From: Methylobacterium mesophilicum
GTDB lineage: Bacteria; Pseudomonadota; Alphaproteobacteria; Rhizobiales; Beijerinckiaceae
Assembly (NCBI RefSeq): GCF_022179445.1
Contig: NZ_BPQU01000028.1
Location: 1-64,000, forward strand
Direction: 5' to 3'
Length of the DNA stretch: 64,000 nt
The notes beneath the pieces are model-generated. The model had not been told where the DNA came from and did not search any database. It saw only the letters and a list, made by a program, of their open reading frames with translations. Of this stretch, positions 42,944 to 49,994 are shown piece by piece. The stretch's first letter is position 1. Every line of letters starts with the position of its first letter. The position numbers and the translations under genes were made by a program.

Positions 42944-44086
42944 ATGTCAAAACATGAAAAGTCGCAAGTGCGCGTGCCGGCGAAGGCAGGTCAGAAGCTT
43001 GAATGGCTCGACGTACTATTTGAGGACGAGGCGTTAAGCCAGGCGGCAAAGAACGTCGCATGGCGCCTGGTTCGTCACCACAATGACTTGTCCGGGCAGT
43101 GCAACCCCATGCAGGCCACGCTGGCGAAAGGCATCGGCCGCTCGACCAGGATCGTCAGCGATGCCGTCCGCGAACTGAAGGACGCCGGCTGGATCGAGGT
43201 GAATAAGCACCGCGACGGGGCCGACTACGTCCTGATCCTGGACCGCGCCGAAGCTGTCGAGGCCGGCGAGATACGCGATCAATCGCGGTTCAGACACGCG
43301 AGGTATATCGCATCAGCTGCGCGATCAATCGCGTGTCAGGTGCGCGATCAATCGCGTATAGAACCGCTCACCTTAACCACCGAAGGAACGACCAACCCAA
43401 CCACTGCGCCAGCCGCGGTCGCGATCGAGCCCGAGGTGGTCGGTCCGGCCATGGCGAAGGCGACCATACCGGATCAGCCGAAGGCCAGCCTCTCGACGCC
43501 CGCCAACGACGACGCGAGGCAGAGGGGAGGGCAGACTTTCGCTGGGTGGACCATCCCCTCCGAGACGATCCAGGGATGGGTCGCTGGGTTCACGTACATG
43601 GATGTGCCGGCACAGCTCGTCTCCAGCGCGCCCTGGTTCGCGAAGAACGTCCCGGAGAAGGGCCGGACCCAGAAGCTGGAGAGCCGACTGCGCAAGCTCA
43701 ACGCCGAAGCCCGAGAGGCACACCTCGGCCGGGAGAAAGCGAAGGCAGCCGATACGGAAGCCGGGGTGACACGGGACTTCACCGGCCGGGCCTGGGCCAC
43801 GCCGAAGTTGGGCTGGGTTGAGAACCCAGGTGCGTTACCGCCGGGAGCGTCCCGCCACCAGATGCACGATCCAGTTGCGAAGAGGATCACGTTCCGAGGC
43901 AAGGGCTGGCACATCACCGTTGAGGGATTGAAGAAGATGAAGGAGTTCTGGCCGGACGTCGATCTCCACGCGGAGATATCTGCCTTCGACCGCGACCATG
44001 CCTCGACCGAGCGCACCAACGACGAGAACAAAATCGCTCTTGCCGAGATCCTGGACCAGCGACAGGCCGAGGCGAAGGCGGCCTGA
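42944..44086 (+). CDS. Lambda-O-like replication initiator with internal origin iterons
   Basis: A 380-residue protein. Residues about 20-105 form a winged helix-turn-helix of phage replisome-organiser type: EALSQAAKNVAWRLVRHHN, NPMQATLAKGIGRSTRIVSD, AVRELKDAGWIEVNKHRDG. A low-complexity linker follows (about 110-200, Ala/Thr/Pro-rich), then a C-terminal region with FAGWTIPSETIQGWV and lysine-rich helices. Four 23-bp-phased repeats lie in the gene at codons about 111-141, just after the DNA-binding domain, as iterons lie in lambda gene O. No helicase-loader gene follows. The function is inferred from fold pattern and origin architecture; a plain phage HTH regulator is the alternative. Confidence 0.7.
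   Translation: MSKHEKSQVRVPAKAGQKLEWLDVLFEDEALSQAAKNVAWRLVRHHNDLSGQCNPMQATLAKGIGRSTRIVSDAVRELKDAGWIEVNKHRDGADYVLILDRAEAVEAGEIRDQSRFRHARYIASAARSIACQVRDQSRIEPLTLTTEGTTNPTTAPAAVAIEPEVVGPAMAKATIPDQPKASLSTPANDDARQRGGQTFAGWTIPSETIQGWVAGFTYMDVPAQLVSSAPWFAKNVPEKGRTQKLESRLRKLNAEAREAHLGREKAKAADTEAGVTRDFTGRAWATPKLGWVENPGALPPGASRHQMHDPVAKRITFRGKGWHITVEGLKKMKEFWPDVDLHAEISAFDRDHASTERTNDENKIALAEILDQRQAEAKAA
43274..43365. repeat. Iteron array, four 23-bp units (putative origin)
   Basis: Exact copies of CGCGATCAATCGCG start at 43274, 43320 and 43343. A degenerate copy (CGCGAGGTATATCG) starts at 43297, so all four fall on a 23-bp register. Each perfect core is itself an inverted repeat (CGCGAT/ATCGCG). TCAG follows the core at the same offset in the first three units. 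The array is inside the coding sequence of the initiator. Confidence 0.85.
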
Positions 44087-44130
44087 CCTCAACAGAGGTT
44101 TTGATGGGTCTGGAAGCATCTCGCAGGTGC

Positions 44131-44219
44131 TTGACAAACCCGGACGGATCTGATACCACTGTGGAGCACGCTGGGACTTTGCACCTAGTGCCCGACCCGC
44201 CCTTCCCGGCGGGTTTTTT
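44131..44219 (+). promoter_or_regulatory. Putative promoter and short transcript before the RHH genes
   Basis: TTGACA at 44131-44136, with a weak -10 (TACCAC at 44154, 17-bp spacer), is followed about 35 bp later by the intrinsic terminator at 44195-44219. A transcript starting near 44165 would be only about 55 nt, so this may be a small RNA or a leader with premature termination. Confidence 0.4.
44195..44219 (+). terminator. Intrinsic terminator after the replication gene
   Basis: Stem ACCCGCC/GGCGGGT, 6-nt loop, then a run of Ts. It is located 109 bp after the initiator stop and about 100 bp before the first ribbon-helix-helix gene. Confidence 0.85.
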
Positions 44220-44317
44220 CATGCCCAGACCCCGGGCTCACCACAACGCCGGACCTCGCTGGTGACGCCCTTGGCGATCACCCGCCGATGCTTGCCGGCT
44301 CCATCAGGACATCACCA

Positions 44318-44545
44318 ATGACCACGACCAACGGCGGCGTGCCGGCGGTCGCGTTCGTCGCGTCGGGCGAATTCGTCGCCGCGCTCGACAACGCGGCAGC
44401 TCAGCACGGCCAGACCCGTTCCCACTATGCTCGCCAAGTCCTCGCAGAGCACCTCCGGTCTGCCGGTATCCTCGCTCCCGAGACACCCATCACCACCCAC
44501 GAGGCATCCCGACGCCACCGGACCCAGTCCTGCGCGGCCGTTTGA
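44318..44545 (+). CDS. Ribbon-helix-helix protein 1
   Basis: A 75-residue protein from ATG 44318 (AGGA about 10 nt upstream; in-frame 44288 is less likely). VAFVASGEFVAALDNAAAQH followed by TRSHYARQVLAEHLRSAGI has the strand-helix-helix spacing of MetJ/Arc-type regulators. It is first of three consecutive genes of this type. A DNA-binding role within the element is likely; the target sites are unknown. Confidence 0.7.
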   Translation: MTTTNGGVPAVAFVASGEFVAALDNAAAQHGQTRSHYARQVLAEHLRSAGILAPETPITTHEASRRHRTQSCAAV

Positions 44546-44597
44546 CCTTTCCCTCCAACCCCTAACCTCGAGTCCGGCCCAAGCCGGCAACAGCAGC

Positions 44598-44849
44598 ATG
44601 AGCAAATCCAGACAAGTTTCCTTCGCCGCCAGCGAAGAGCTGTACGAAGCGATCGAACTATTGGCCTACTGCGATCGCAAATCGATCGCCGATACCCTTC
44701 GCCGGCTCGTTGCAAAAGAACTGATCGAATACCAGTTCCTCGACGCCCGAGCCGCTCTGACCGAGCAGACGAACGGCTCGAACAGCCGTTTCATCCCGAA
44801 ATCCGCCCGGCCCAGCCTGTATCCCCCGAACCCGGAGCGGTACTTGTGA
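44598..44849 (+). CDS. Ribbon-helix-helix protein 2
   Basis: An 83-residue protein from ATG 44598. RQVSFAASEELYEAIELLAY then KSIADTLRRLVAKELIEYQ is a clear ribbon-helix-helix; the 30-residue tail is polar and Ser/Pro-rich. Its stop codon overlaps the GTG start of the next gene (GTGA), so the two are translationally coupled. It has no close partner toxin. Confidence 0.72.
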   Translation: MSKSRQVSFAASEELYEAIELLAYCDRKSIADTLRRLVAKELIEYQFLDARAALTEQTNGSNSRFIPKSARPSLYPPNPERYL

Positions 44850-45073
44850 GCGCCGGCAACCCCACGATCAGCTCATCTCACGTCTTGGCTCAGGTGTGGC
44901 TTGATCCCGATCTGGGCAGCGCCCTAGACCGGGCCGCCCGCGACGCCCGGGACACCCGGGCCGGCTTGCTCCGGCGGATCATCCTGGAGAGCGTGCGCCT
45001 ATCCGGCCACCTCGATCCCGCGCCGACCGCGCGCCGCCACCGCGTGAAGCGCCGGTCGGAGATCGCAGCATGA
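44846..45073 (+). CDS. Ribbon-helix-helix protein 3
   Basis: A 75-residue protein from GTG 44846. HVLAQVWLDPDLGSALDRAA then TRAGLLRRIILESVRLSGHL again shows strand-helix-helix spacing, followed by a basic tail (RRHRVKRRSE). Overlap of 4 bp with both neighbours (GTGA upstream, ATGA downstream) indicates one coupled operon of short genes. Confidence 0.7.
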   Translation: MSAGNPTISSSHVLAQVWLDPDLGSALDRAARDARDTRAGLLRRIILESVRLSGHLDPAPTARRHRVKRRSEIAA

Positions 45074-45552
45074 TTTCTGCCATCAGCGCCGCCACCCTCG
45101 CCCGGTCGGCCGCCGAGACCAACGGTCTATCGCTCACCCCGGAGGCGTTGAGCGCCGCCGCGGACCGCCTGGCCGCCGACCTCGCCCATGATGAAAACCA
45201 CCAGCTCGCGTTCGATGGCGCCGCCCCGTTCAGGATCGAGGCCGGCCAGGTGGTCGAAATAGGTCTGGTGGATCACATCCTGGCTATCGTCCGCGAGCTC
45301 GGAAGCCCCGTCACCGCACCGACCACATCGCCCGGGGTGCCGGCTACCAGACCAGGGAAGATCGAGATCGACACGCCGATCGCCGCGTTCGGCCGGTCCC
45401 TCGCCGCGAGTCACGACGCCGCCCTGGTCCGCGAGACGGAGAAGATGCCGAACCCCTGGTTGTCAGGTCAGCTCAACAGGACGAACGCCGCGATCATCAC
45501 GAACAAGAACCCCTCATTGGCCGCCAAGCTGAAGGCTGAGGCCGGAGTCTGA
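45070..45552 (+). CDS. Hypothetical protein of the element's right-end operon
   Basis: A 160-residue protein starting at ATG 45070, which overlaps the preceding stop. The first 80 residues are helical and acidic (LTPEALSAAADRLAADLAHD). The C-terminal part has PIAAFGRSLAASHDAAL and ends in a basic LAAKLKAEAGV. No known domain was recognised. Compact size and operon setting resemble satellite or phage accessory genes. Confidence 0.65.
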   Translation: MISAISAATLARSAAETNGLSLTPEALSAAADRLAADLAHDENHQLAFDGAAPFRIEAGQVVEIGLVDHILAIVRELGSPVTAPTTSPGVPATRPGKIEIDTPIAAFGRSLAASHDAALVRETEKMPNPWLSGQLNRTNAAIITNKNPSLAAKLKAEAGV

Positions 45553-45554
45553 CC

Positions 45555-45992
45555 ATGGCAAATTACATCACCCACGAGCCCACCGAGCTCGAACTACGCC
45601 TCACCGCCGAGCGGGAGGCCGCCGACGCCGCAGCACGGGCCGCAGTGCAGGCCGAGCGGCAACGCCTCTACGATGCGCGGGAGGCCGCGTTGAAGGCCGC
45701 TCGTAAGCCCGTGCCGATGACCAAGACCGCGCTGGAGCCAAACCGGGTCGCCGCCGAAGCGCTACGAGCCGCCCTGGATGATGCCGCCTGGGTCGCCCTT
45801 CTCCGTCACTTCGACGTGTGGGACCCCGGCCGGTTCAAGGCTTCGGCGCTGTTCATCGCTCAGGGCGAGACCGCGGCTGCCCGCAAGGCCGAACTGGTGC
45901 GGGGCGCCCAGGAGCGCGCCGAGCGACAGGCAGCCGAGCACGCCGCGGCCCAGGCTGCCCTAGAGGCCCGTGCCGCCGAGTTGGCCTCGTGA
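45555..45992 (+). CDS. Alanine-rich coiled-coil protein
   Basis: A 145-residue protein beginning 2 bp after the previous stop. Residues 10-48 and 110-145 are long charged Ala/Glu/Arg helices, probably coiled coils. The middle VALLRHFDVWDPGRFKASAL is a compact segment without a known match. Such proteins occur among phage scaffold-like or interference factors, but nothing in the sequence proves this. Its end overlaps the next gene by 4 bp. Confidence 0.62.
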   Translation: MANYITHEPTELELRLTAEREAADAAARAAVQAERQRLYDAREAALKAARKPVPMTKTALEPNRVAAEALRAALDDAAWVALLRHFDVWDPGRFKASALFIAQGETAAARKAELVRGAQERAERQAAEHAAAQAALEARAAELAS

Positions 45993-46174
45993 TCGTGCTG
46001 GATCCCATCAGCGGGCGGCAGGTTGAGATCGTCGTCCCGCCCCGGGCGCCGACACCCCGGCTCCAGGAGCGTGCTGAAGCGAAGGCCGCTCGAATCCAGG
46101 CCAAGGCCGAAGCGCAACGAGCCGCCGCCTGGTCCGCTATGCAGCAGGCCGAGTTGAACGAAAGCGCGCTGTAG
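45989..46174 (+). CDS. Small basic hypothetical protein, end of operon
   Basis: A 61-residue protein from GTG 45989 (GTGA overlap). It begins VIVLDPISGRQVEIVVPPRA and continues as an Ala/Lys/Glu-rich helix. No family is known. It is the last gene of the element before the tRNA-Val. Confidence 0.55.
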   Translation: MIVLDPISGRQVEIVVPPRAPTPRLQERAEAKAARIQAKAEAQRAAAWSAMQQAELNESAL

Positions 46175-46402
46175 GGCTTCGATCGCCAGCTTTGGCCCGT
46201 GGCGGGCAAGCGTGGCCGGCGGCTATCTGATAGCCCTCGGATCGCTGGCGCCCGTCCTGGGCCGTCTCATTCTACGGAATGGCTACTTAAAGCTTTCGAC
46301 AACCGAGATCCCAATCGCGGATCACCAAGATGCCTTTGCACCCCGTATGCACCCCAAAAAGGCTGATCCGGGGTGCAACTACCAGCTAAACCGTTGATTT
46401 AT

Positions 46403-46449
46403 TGGTGGGCGGTGAGGGACTCGAACCCCCGACCCTCTCCGTGTAAAGG
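46403..46449. repeat. attR, 47-bp direct repeat
   Basis: Perfect copy of 32367-32413. It forms the anticodon-loop-to-CCA part of the functional tRNA-Val, so integration reconstituted the tRNA. Confidence 0.93.
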
Positions 46450-46478
46450 AGACGCTCTACCAACTGAGCTAACCGCCC
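46403..46478 (-). tRNA. tRNA-Val (anticodon TAC)
   Basis: A 76-nt cloverleaf with acceptor stem GGGCGGT/ACCGCCC, D arm TAGCTCAGTTGGTAGAGC, anticodon loop TTTACAC giving TAC, T arm GGGTTCGAGTCCC and encoded CCA. It is intact; its 3' 47 bp are the element's attR repeat. Confidence 0.97.
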
Positions 46479-46527
46479 GGCGGCCGACCGTTACGGCATG
46501 GGGTCGGTACGGCGCAAGGGGCTGCCG

Positions 46528-47250
46528 TCAGGGTGCCGCAAGCCGGCGGGTCAGGGCGGGCGTGAGGCCCAGGCTCTCCATCGGCATCGGGCGCGCTGCC
46601 GGAGCGGCAGGCGCCATCGCGGCGGCCAGGACCGCGCGGGTGCCGGCTTCGACGGAACAGATCAAGGGGCATGGGGCCTGCGGTTCGAGCCGCCGCGTCA
46701 GCCCGGCGAGGCCGGCGCCCCCGAGGATTACCGTGTTCGCTCCGGCCGCATGGCAGTCGCGACAGGCTTGCGCCAGGATGCCGAGGGCGCCGTCTGGATC
46801 CCGGGCGATGTCGCCTCCTGTCGGCGCCACCGTGGCGATGGCCGCGAGCTTGTCGGACAGGCCGAGGGTGGCGACGAACTCCCGGAGCATCGGGTCCCAC
46901 GCCGTCCCCCCCGTGACGATGCCGAACGCCCCTGAGGCGGCGGCCTCTCGGCAGGCCGCCTCCGCCATGCCGACGACCGGCACGGGTGATAATTCGCGCA
47001 GGGCGAACAGGCCCGGATCGCCGAAGCAGGCGAGGTAGACCGCGTCGCAGGCATCCCCATGCTCGGCCAGGGCGTCGAGGGCGGCATGGCCCGCGATGGC
47101 CGAGGCCGCGCGGCTCGCGATATAGCGCGCGCCGAACCGGCCCGTGACGGCCCGCAGGTCCGCGCAACCGTCGATCTGGCGGCGCACGTGGTCAGCGACG
47201 AGGTCGGTGACGGCCTGACTGGTGTTGGGGTTGATCAGCAGGATGCGCAT
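46528..47250 (-). CDS. Asp/Glu/hydantoin racemase-superfamily protein lacking one catalytic Cys
   Basis: A 240-residue HyuE-like protein. MRILLINPNTSQAVTD is the family start, YLACFGDPGL carries the first catalytic cysteine and GIVTGG is the mid motif. The second cysteine, normally in a LGCAG motif, is replaced by Gly: VILGGAGLAGL. A two-base racemase mechanism is therefore doubtful; a one-cysteine activity is possible. ATG 47250 is preferred over GTG 47265. It follows the lon terminator and is separately transcribed. Confidence 0.85.
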   Translation of the reverse strand: MRILLINPNTSQAVTDLVADHVRRQIDGCADLRAVTGRFGARYIASRAASAIAGHAALDALAEHGDACDAVYLACFGDPGLFALRELSPVPVVGMAEAACREAAASGAFGIVTGGTAWDPMLREFVATLGLSDKLAAIATVAPTGGDIARDPDGALGILAQACRDCHAAGANTVILGGAGLAGLTRRLEPQAPCPLICSVEAGTRAVLAAAMAPAAPAARPMPMESLGLTPALTRRLAAP

Positions 47251-47266
47251 GTCGGCCGGTCCCACG

Positions 47267-47296
47267 AAAAAGCCCCCGGAGCAGGCTCCGGGGGCT
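47267..47296 (-). terminator. Intrinsic terminator of lon
   Basis: A 12-bp perfect stem (AGCCCCCGGAGC and its complement), 2-nt loop, followed by TTTT in the leftward direction. It lies 23 bp after the lon stop. Confidence 0.9.
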
Positions 47297-47318
47297 GTCG
47301 CATCGGTTCAATTGTCGA

Positions 47319-49745
47319 TCAGTGGGCGATGAACGCCGCGCCGTCCTCTTCCGTCCGGGCGGGCTTGGCCACGGGCAGCGGCTCCTCCCACTCGATGGCG
47401 ACCGGAGCCCGCACCAGCGCCCGCTCCAGCACCTGATCCATCCGGGAGACCGGGATGATCTCCAGCCCGTTCTTCACGCTGTCGGGCACCTCGGCGATGT
47501 CCTTGGCGTTCTCCTCGGGGATCAGCACCGTCTTGATGCCGCCGCGCAGAGCCGCGAGCAGCTTCTCCTTCAGGCCGCCGATCGGCAGGACCCGACCGCG
47601 GAGCGTCACCTCCCCGGTCATCGCGATATCGCGACGGACCGCGATGCCGGTCAGCGTCGAGACGATGGCGGTGGCCATCGCGATGCCGGCGGACGGCCCG
47701 TCCTTCGGGGTCGCCCCCTCCGGCACGTGGACGTGGATGTCGCGACGCTCGAACAACGGCGGCTCGATCCCGAAGTCGATGGCCCGCGAGCGCACGTAGG
47801 ATGCGGCCGCAGAGATCGACTCCTTCATCACGTCCTTCAGGTTGCCCGTGACGGTCATCTTGCCCTTGCCGGGCATCATGACACCCTCGATCGTCAGCAG
47901 CTCGCCGCCGACCTCGGTCCAGGCCAGGCCCGTGACCACCCCGACCTGATCGTCCGCATCGATCTCGCCGTAGCGGAACTTCGGCGGACCGAGAAAGACC
48001 GGAAGGGTATCCGCGTTCACCACCACCGACTTGGTCTTGGTGATCAGGATCTCCTTCACCGCCTTGCGGATCAGGTTGGACAGCTCGCGCTCCAGGTTAC
48101 GGACGCCGGCTTCCCGCGTGTAGCGGCGAACCAGCATCATCAAGCTGTCGTCGTCGATCGACCACTCGTGCGTCCCGAGGCCGTGCTTCTTCAAAGCATT
48201 CGGGATCAGATGCTTGCGCGCGATCTCGACCTTCTCCTCCTCGGTGTACCCGGCGATGCGGATCACCTCCATGCGGTCCATGAGCGGACCGGGGATGTTG
48301 AGGGTGTTGGCCGTGGTCACGAACATCACGTTCGAGAGGTCGTAGTCCACCTCCAGGTAGTGGTCGTTGAAGGTGCTGTTCTGCTCGGGGTCCAGAACCT
48401 CAAGGAGCGCCGCCGACGGATCGCCGCGGAAATCCATGCCCATCTTATCGATCTCGTCGAGCAGAATGAGCGGGTTCGAGGTCTTGGCCTTGCGCATCGA
48501 CTGCACGATCTTGCCGGGCATCGAGCCGATATAGGTCCGACGGTGACCCCGGATCTCAGCCTCGTCCCGCACGCCGCCGAGCGACATGCGCACGAACTCG
48601 CGACCAGTCGCCTTCGCGATGGACTTGCCCAGGGAAGTCTTGCCGACGCCGGGGGGACCAACGAGGCACAGGATCGGGCCGGTGAGCTTGTTCGCCCGTT
48701 GCTGCACGGCGAGGTACTCGACGATCCGCTCCTTGACCTTGTCGAGGCCGAAATGATCCTCGTCGAGCAGGGTCTGGGCGCCGAGCAGATCCTTCTTGAT
48801 CTTCGAGCGCTTGCCCCACGGGATGCCAAGCATCCAATCGAGATAGTTGCGCACCACGGTGGCCTCGGCCGACATCGGCGACATCTGCCGGAGCTTCTTC
48901 AGCTCGGCCGTCGCCTTGTCGCGCGCCTCCTTGGTGAACTTGGTCTTCTCGATCTTCTCCTCCAGCTCGGCCAGCTCGTCGCGGCCGTCCTCGGAGTCGC
49001 CCAGCTCCTTCTGGATCGCCTTCATCTGCTCGTTCAGGTAGTACTCGCGCTGTGTCTTCTCCATCTGCCGCTTGACGCGGGTCCGGATGCGCTTCTCCAC
49101 CTGGAGCACGGAGATCTCGCTCTCCATCAGCGACAGCACGCGCTCGAGGCGCTGCGCCACCGTCGGCGTCTCGAGGATACCCTGCTTGTCGGAGATCTTG
49201 ACGAGCAGATGAGAGCCGATCGTGTCGGCGAGCTTCGAGGGCTCGTCGATCTGGGTCACGGCCGAGACGACCTCCGGGGAGATCTTCTTGTTGAGCTTGA
49301 CGTAGTTCTCGAACTCCGAGAGCACCGAGCGCGCGAGCGCCTCGGCCTCGACGCGGTCGCCGAGTTCGTCGTGCAGGGCCTCGGCAGTGGCCTCGTAATA
49401 CTCGTCCGAGCGGGTGAAGCCCGTGACCTTGGCGCGGCCGATGCCCTCGACCAGCACCTTCACGGTCCCATCGGGGAGCTTCAGGAGCTGCAATACGGAG
49501 GCGAGGGTGCCGATCTTGTAGATCGCGTCGGTCGCCGGATCGTCGTCACCCGCATTGATCTGGGTGGCGAGCAGGATATGGCGATCGGTGCGCACCGCCT
49601 CTTCTAGGGCGCGGATCGACTTCTCGCGGCCGACGAACAGGGGCACGATCATGTGCGGGAAGACGACGATGTCGCGCAGGGGGAGGACGGCGTAGGAACC
49701 CGTCGAGCCCGGGACAACCGGCTGGCGCGATTTCGACTGTGTCAT
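47319..49745 (-). CDS. lon: ATP-dependent protease Lon
   Basis: An 808-residue hexameric AAA+ serine protease degrading misfolded and regulatory proteins. The N-terminal LON substrate domain (about 18-215) starts YAVLPLRDIVVFPHMIVPLF. The AAA module has Walker A GPPGVGKTSLGKSIAKATG, Walker B (NPLILLDEIDKMG) and sensor elements. The C-terminal protease has the catalytic Ser in PKDGPSAGIAMATAI and Lys in GGLKEKLLAALRGG. ATG 49745, with AGAGGAAG upstream, is preferred over 49787. It is last of the tig-clpP-clpX-lon series, ending at a strong terminator. Confidence 0.98.
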   Translation of the reverse strand: MTQSKSRQPVVPGSTGSYAVLPLRDIVVFPHMIVPLFVGREKSIRALEEAVRTDRHILLATQINAGDDDPATDAIYKIGTLASVLQLLKLPDGTVKVLVEGIGRAKVTGFTRSDEYYEATAEALHDELGDRVEAEALARSVLSEFENYVKLNKKISPEVVSAVTQIDEPSKLADTIGSHLLVKISDKQGILETPTVAQRLERVLSLMESEISVLQVEKRIRTRVKRQMEKTQREYYLNEQMKAIQKELGDSEDGRDELAELEEKIEKTKFTKEARDKATAELKKLRQMSPMSAEATVVRNYLDWMLGIPWGKRSKIKKDLLGAQTLLDEDHFGLDKVKERIVEYLAVQQRANKLTGPILCLVGPPGVGKTSLGKSIAKATGREFVRMSLGGVRDEAEIRGHRRTYIGSMPGKIVQSMRKAKTSNPLILLDEIDKMGMDFRGDPSAALLEVLDPEQNSTFNDHYLEVDYDLSNVMFVTTANTLNIPGPLMDRMEVIRIAGYTEEEKVEIARKHLIPNALKKHGLGTHEWSIDDDSLMMLVRRYTREAGVRNLERELSNLIRKAVKEILITKTKSVVVNADTLPVFLGPPKFRYGEIDADDQVGVVTGLAWTEVGGELLTIEGVMMPGKGKMTVTGNLKDVMKESISAAASYVRSRAIDFGIEPPLFERRDIHVHVPEGATPKDGPSAGIAMATAIVSTLTGIAVRRDIAMTGEVTLRGRVLPIGGLKEKLLAALRGGIKTVLIPEENAKDIAEVPDSVKNGLEIIPVSRMDQVLERALVRAPVAIEWEEPLPVAKPARTEEDGAAFIAH

Positions 49746-49994
49746 GGGGGACTTCCTCTCAGGGACGCCCGGCTTCGATCCCCTCATCGATGAGGCGAAC
49801 CGCCGCCAGGGGCCGACCGGGCCGCGAGGGTCGGGATTGTCGTGGACTTTGCGGCTGGCGACGCGGACCGTTCCTCGAAGGAGCGAGCGGCCACCGCGAT
49901 GAGCCTGAGGTGGCTGCGGGGTCCACCGTTTTCAAGATGTTTCCCGCGGCGCACCCGGCCGGAGCCGGGTGCTTAACGCAACCCCGCCAGGCGC

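Larger units (their letters stand above)
32367..46449. mobile_element. Integrative element in tRNA-Val, about 14.1 kb
   Basis: The element is bounded by 47-bp perfect direct repeats, with a tyrosine integrase 147 bp inside the left end and the reconstituted tRNA-Val at the right end. Contents in order: integrase, AlpA-like regulator, hypotheticals, serine recombinase, CheB/CheR hybrid, several short minus-strand genes, a DUF6894 gene, a lambda-O-like replication initiator with internal iterons, three ribbon-helix-helix genes and three small genes. No relaxase, type IV secretion, capsid, portal or terminase gene is visible. Several AT-rich patches (33.8, 34.3, 37.9, 42.7-42.9 kb) contrast with the chromosome. 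Phage satellite and small mobilizable element are the main alternatives. Confidence 0.9.

Noticed and set aside
49951..49972. Intrinsic terminator after clpX
   Set aside because: The hairpin GCACCCGGC/GCCGGGTGC is good, but no T-run follows in either direction, so it is not called.
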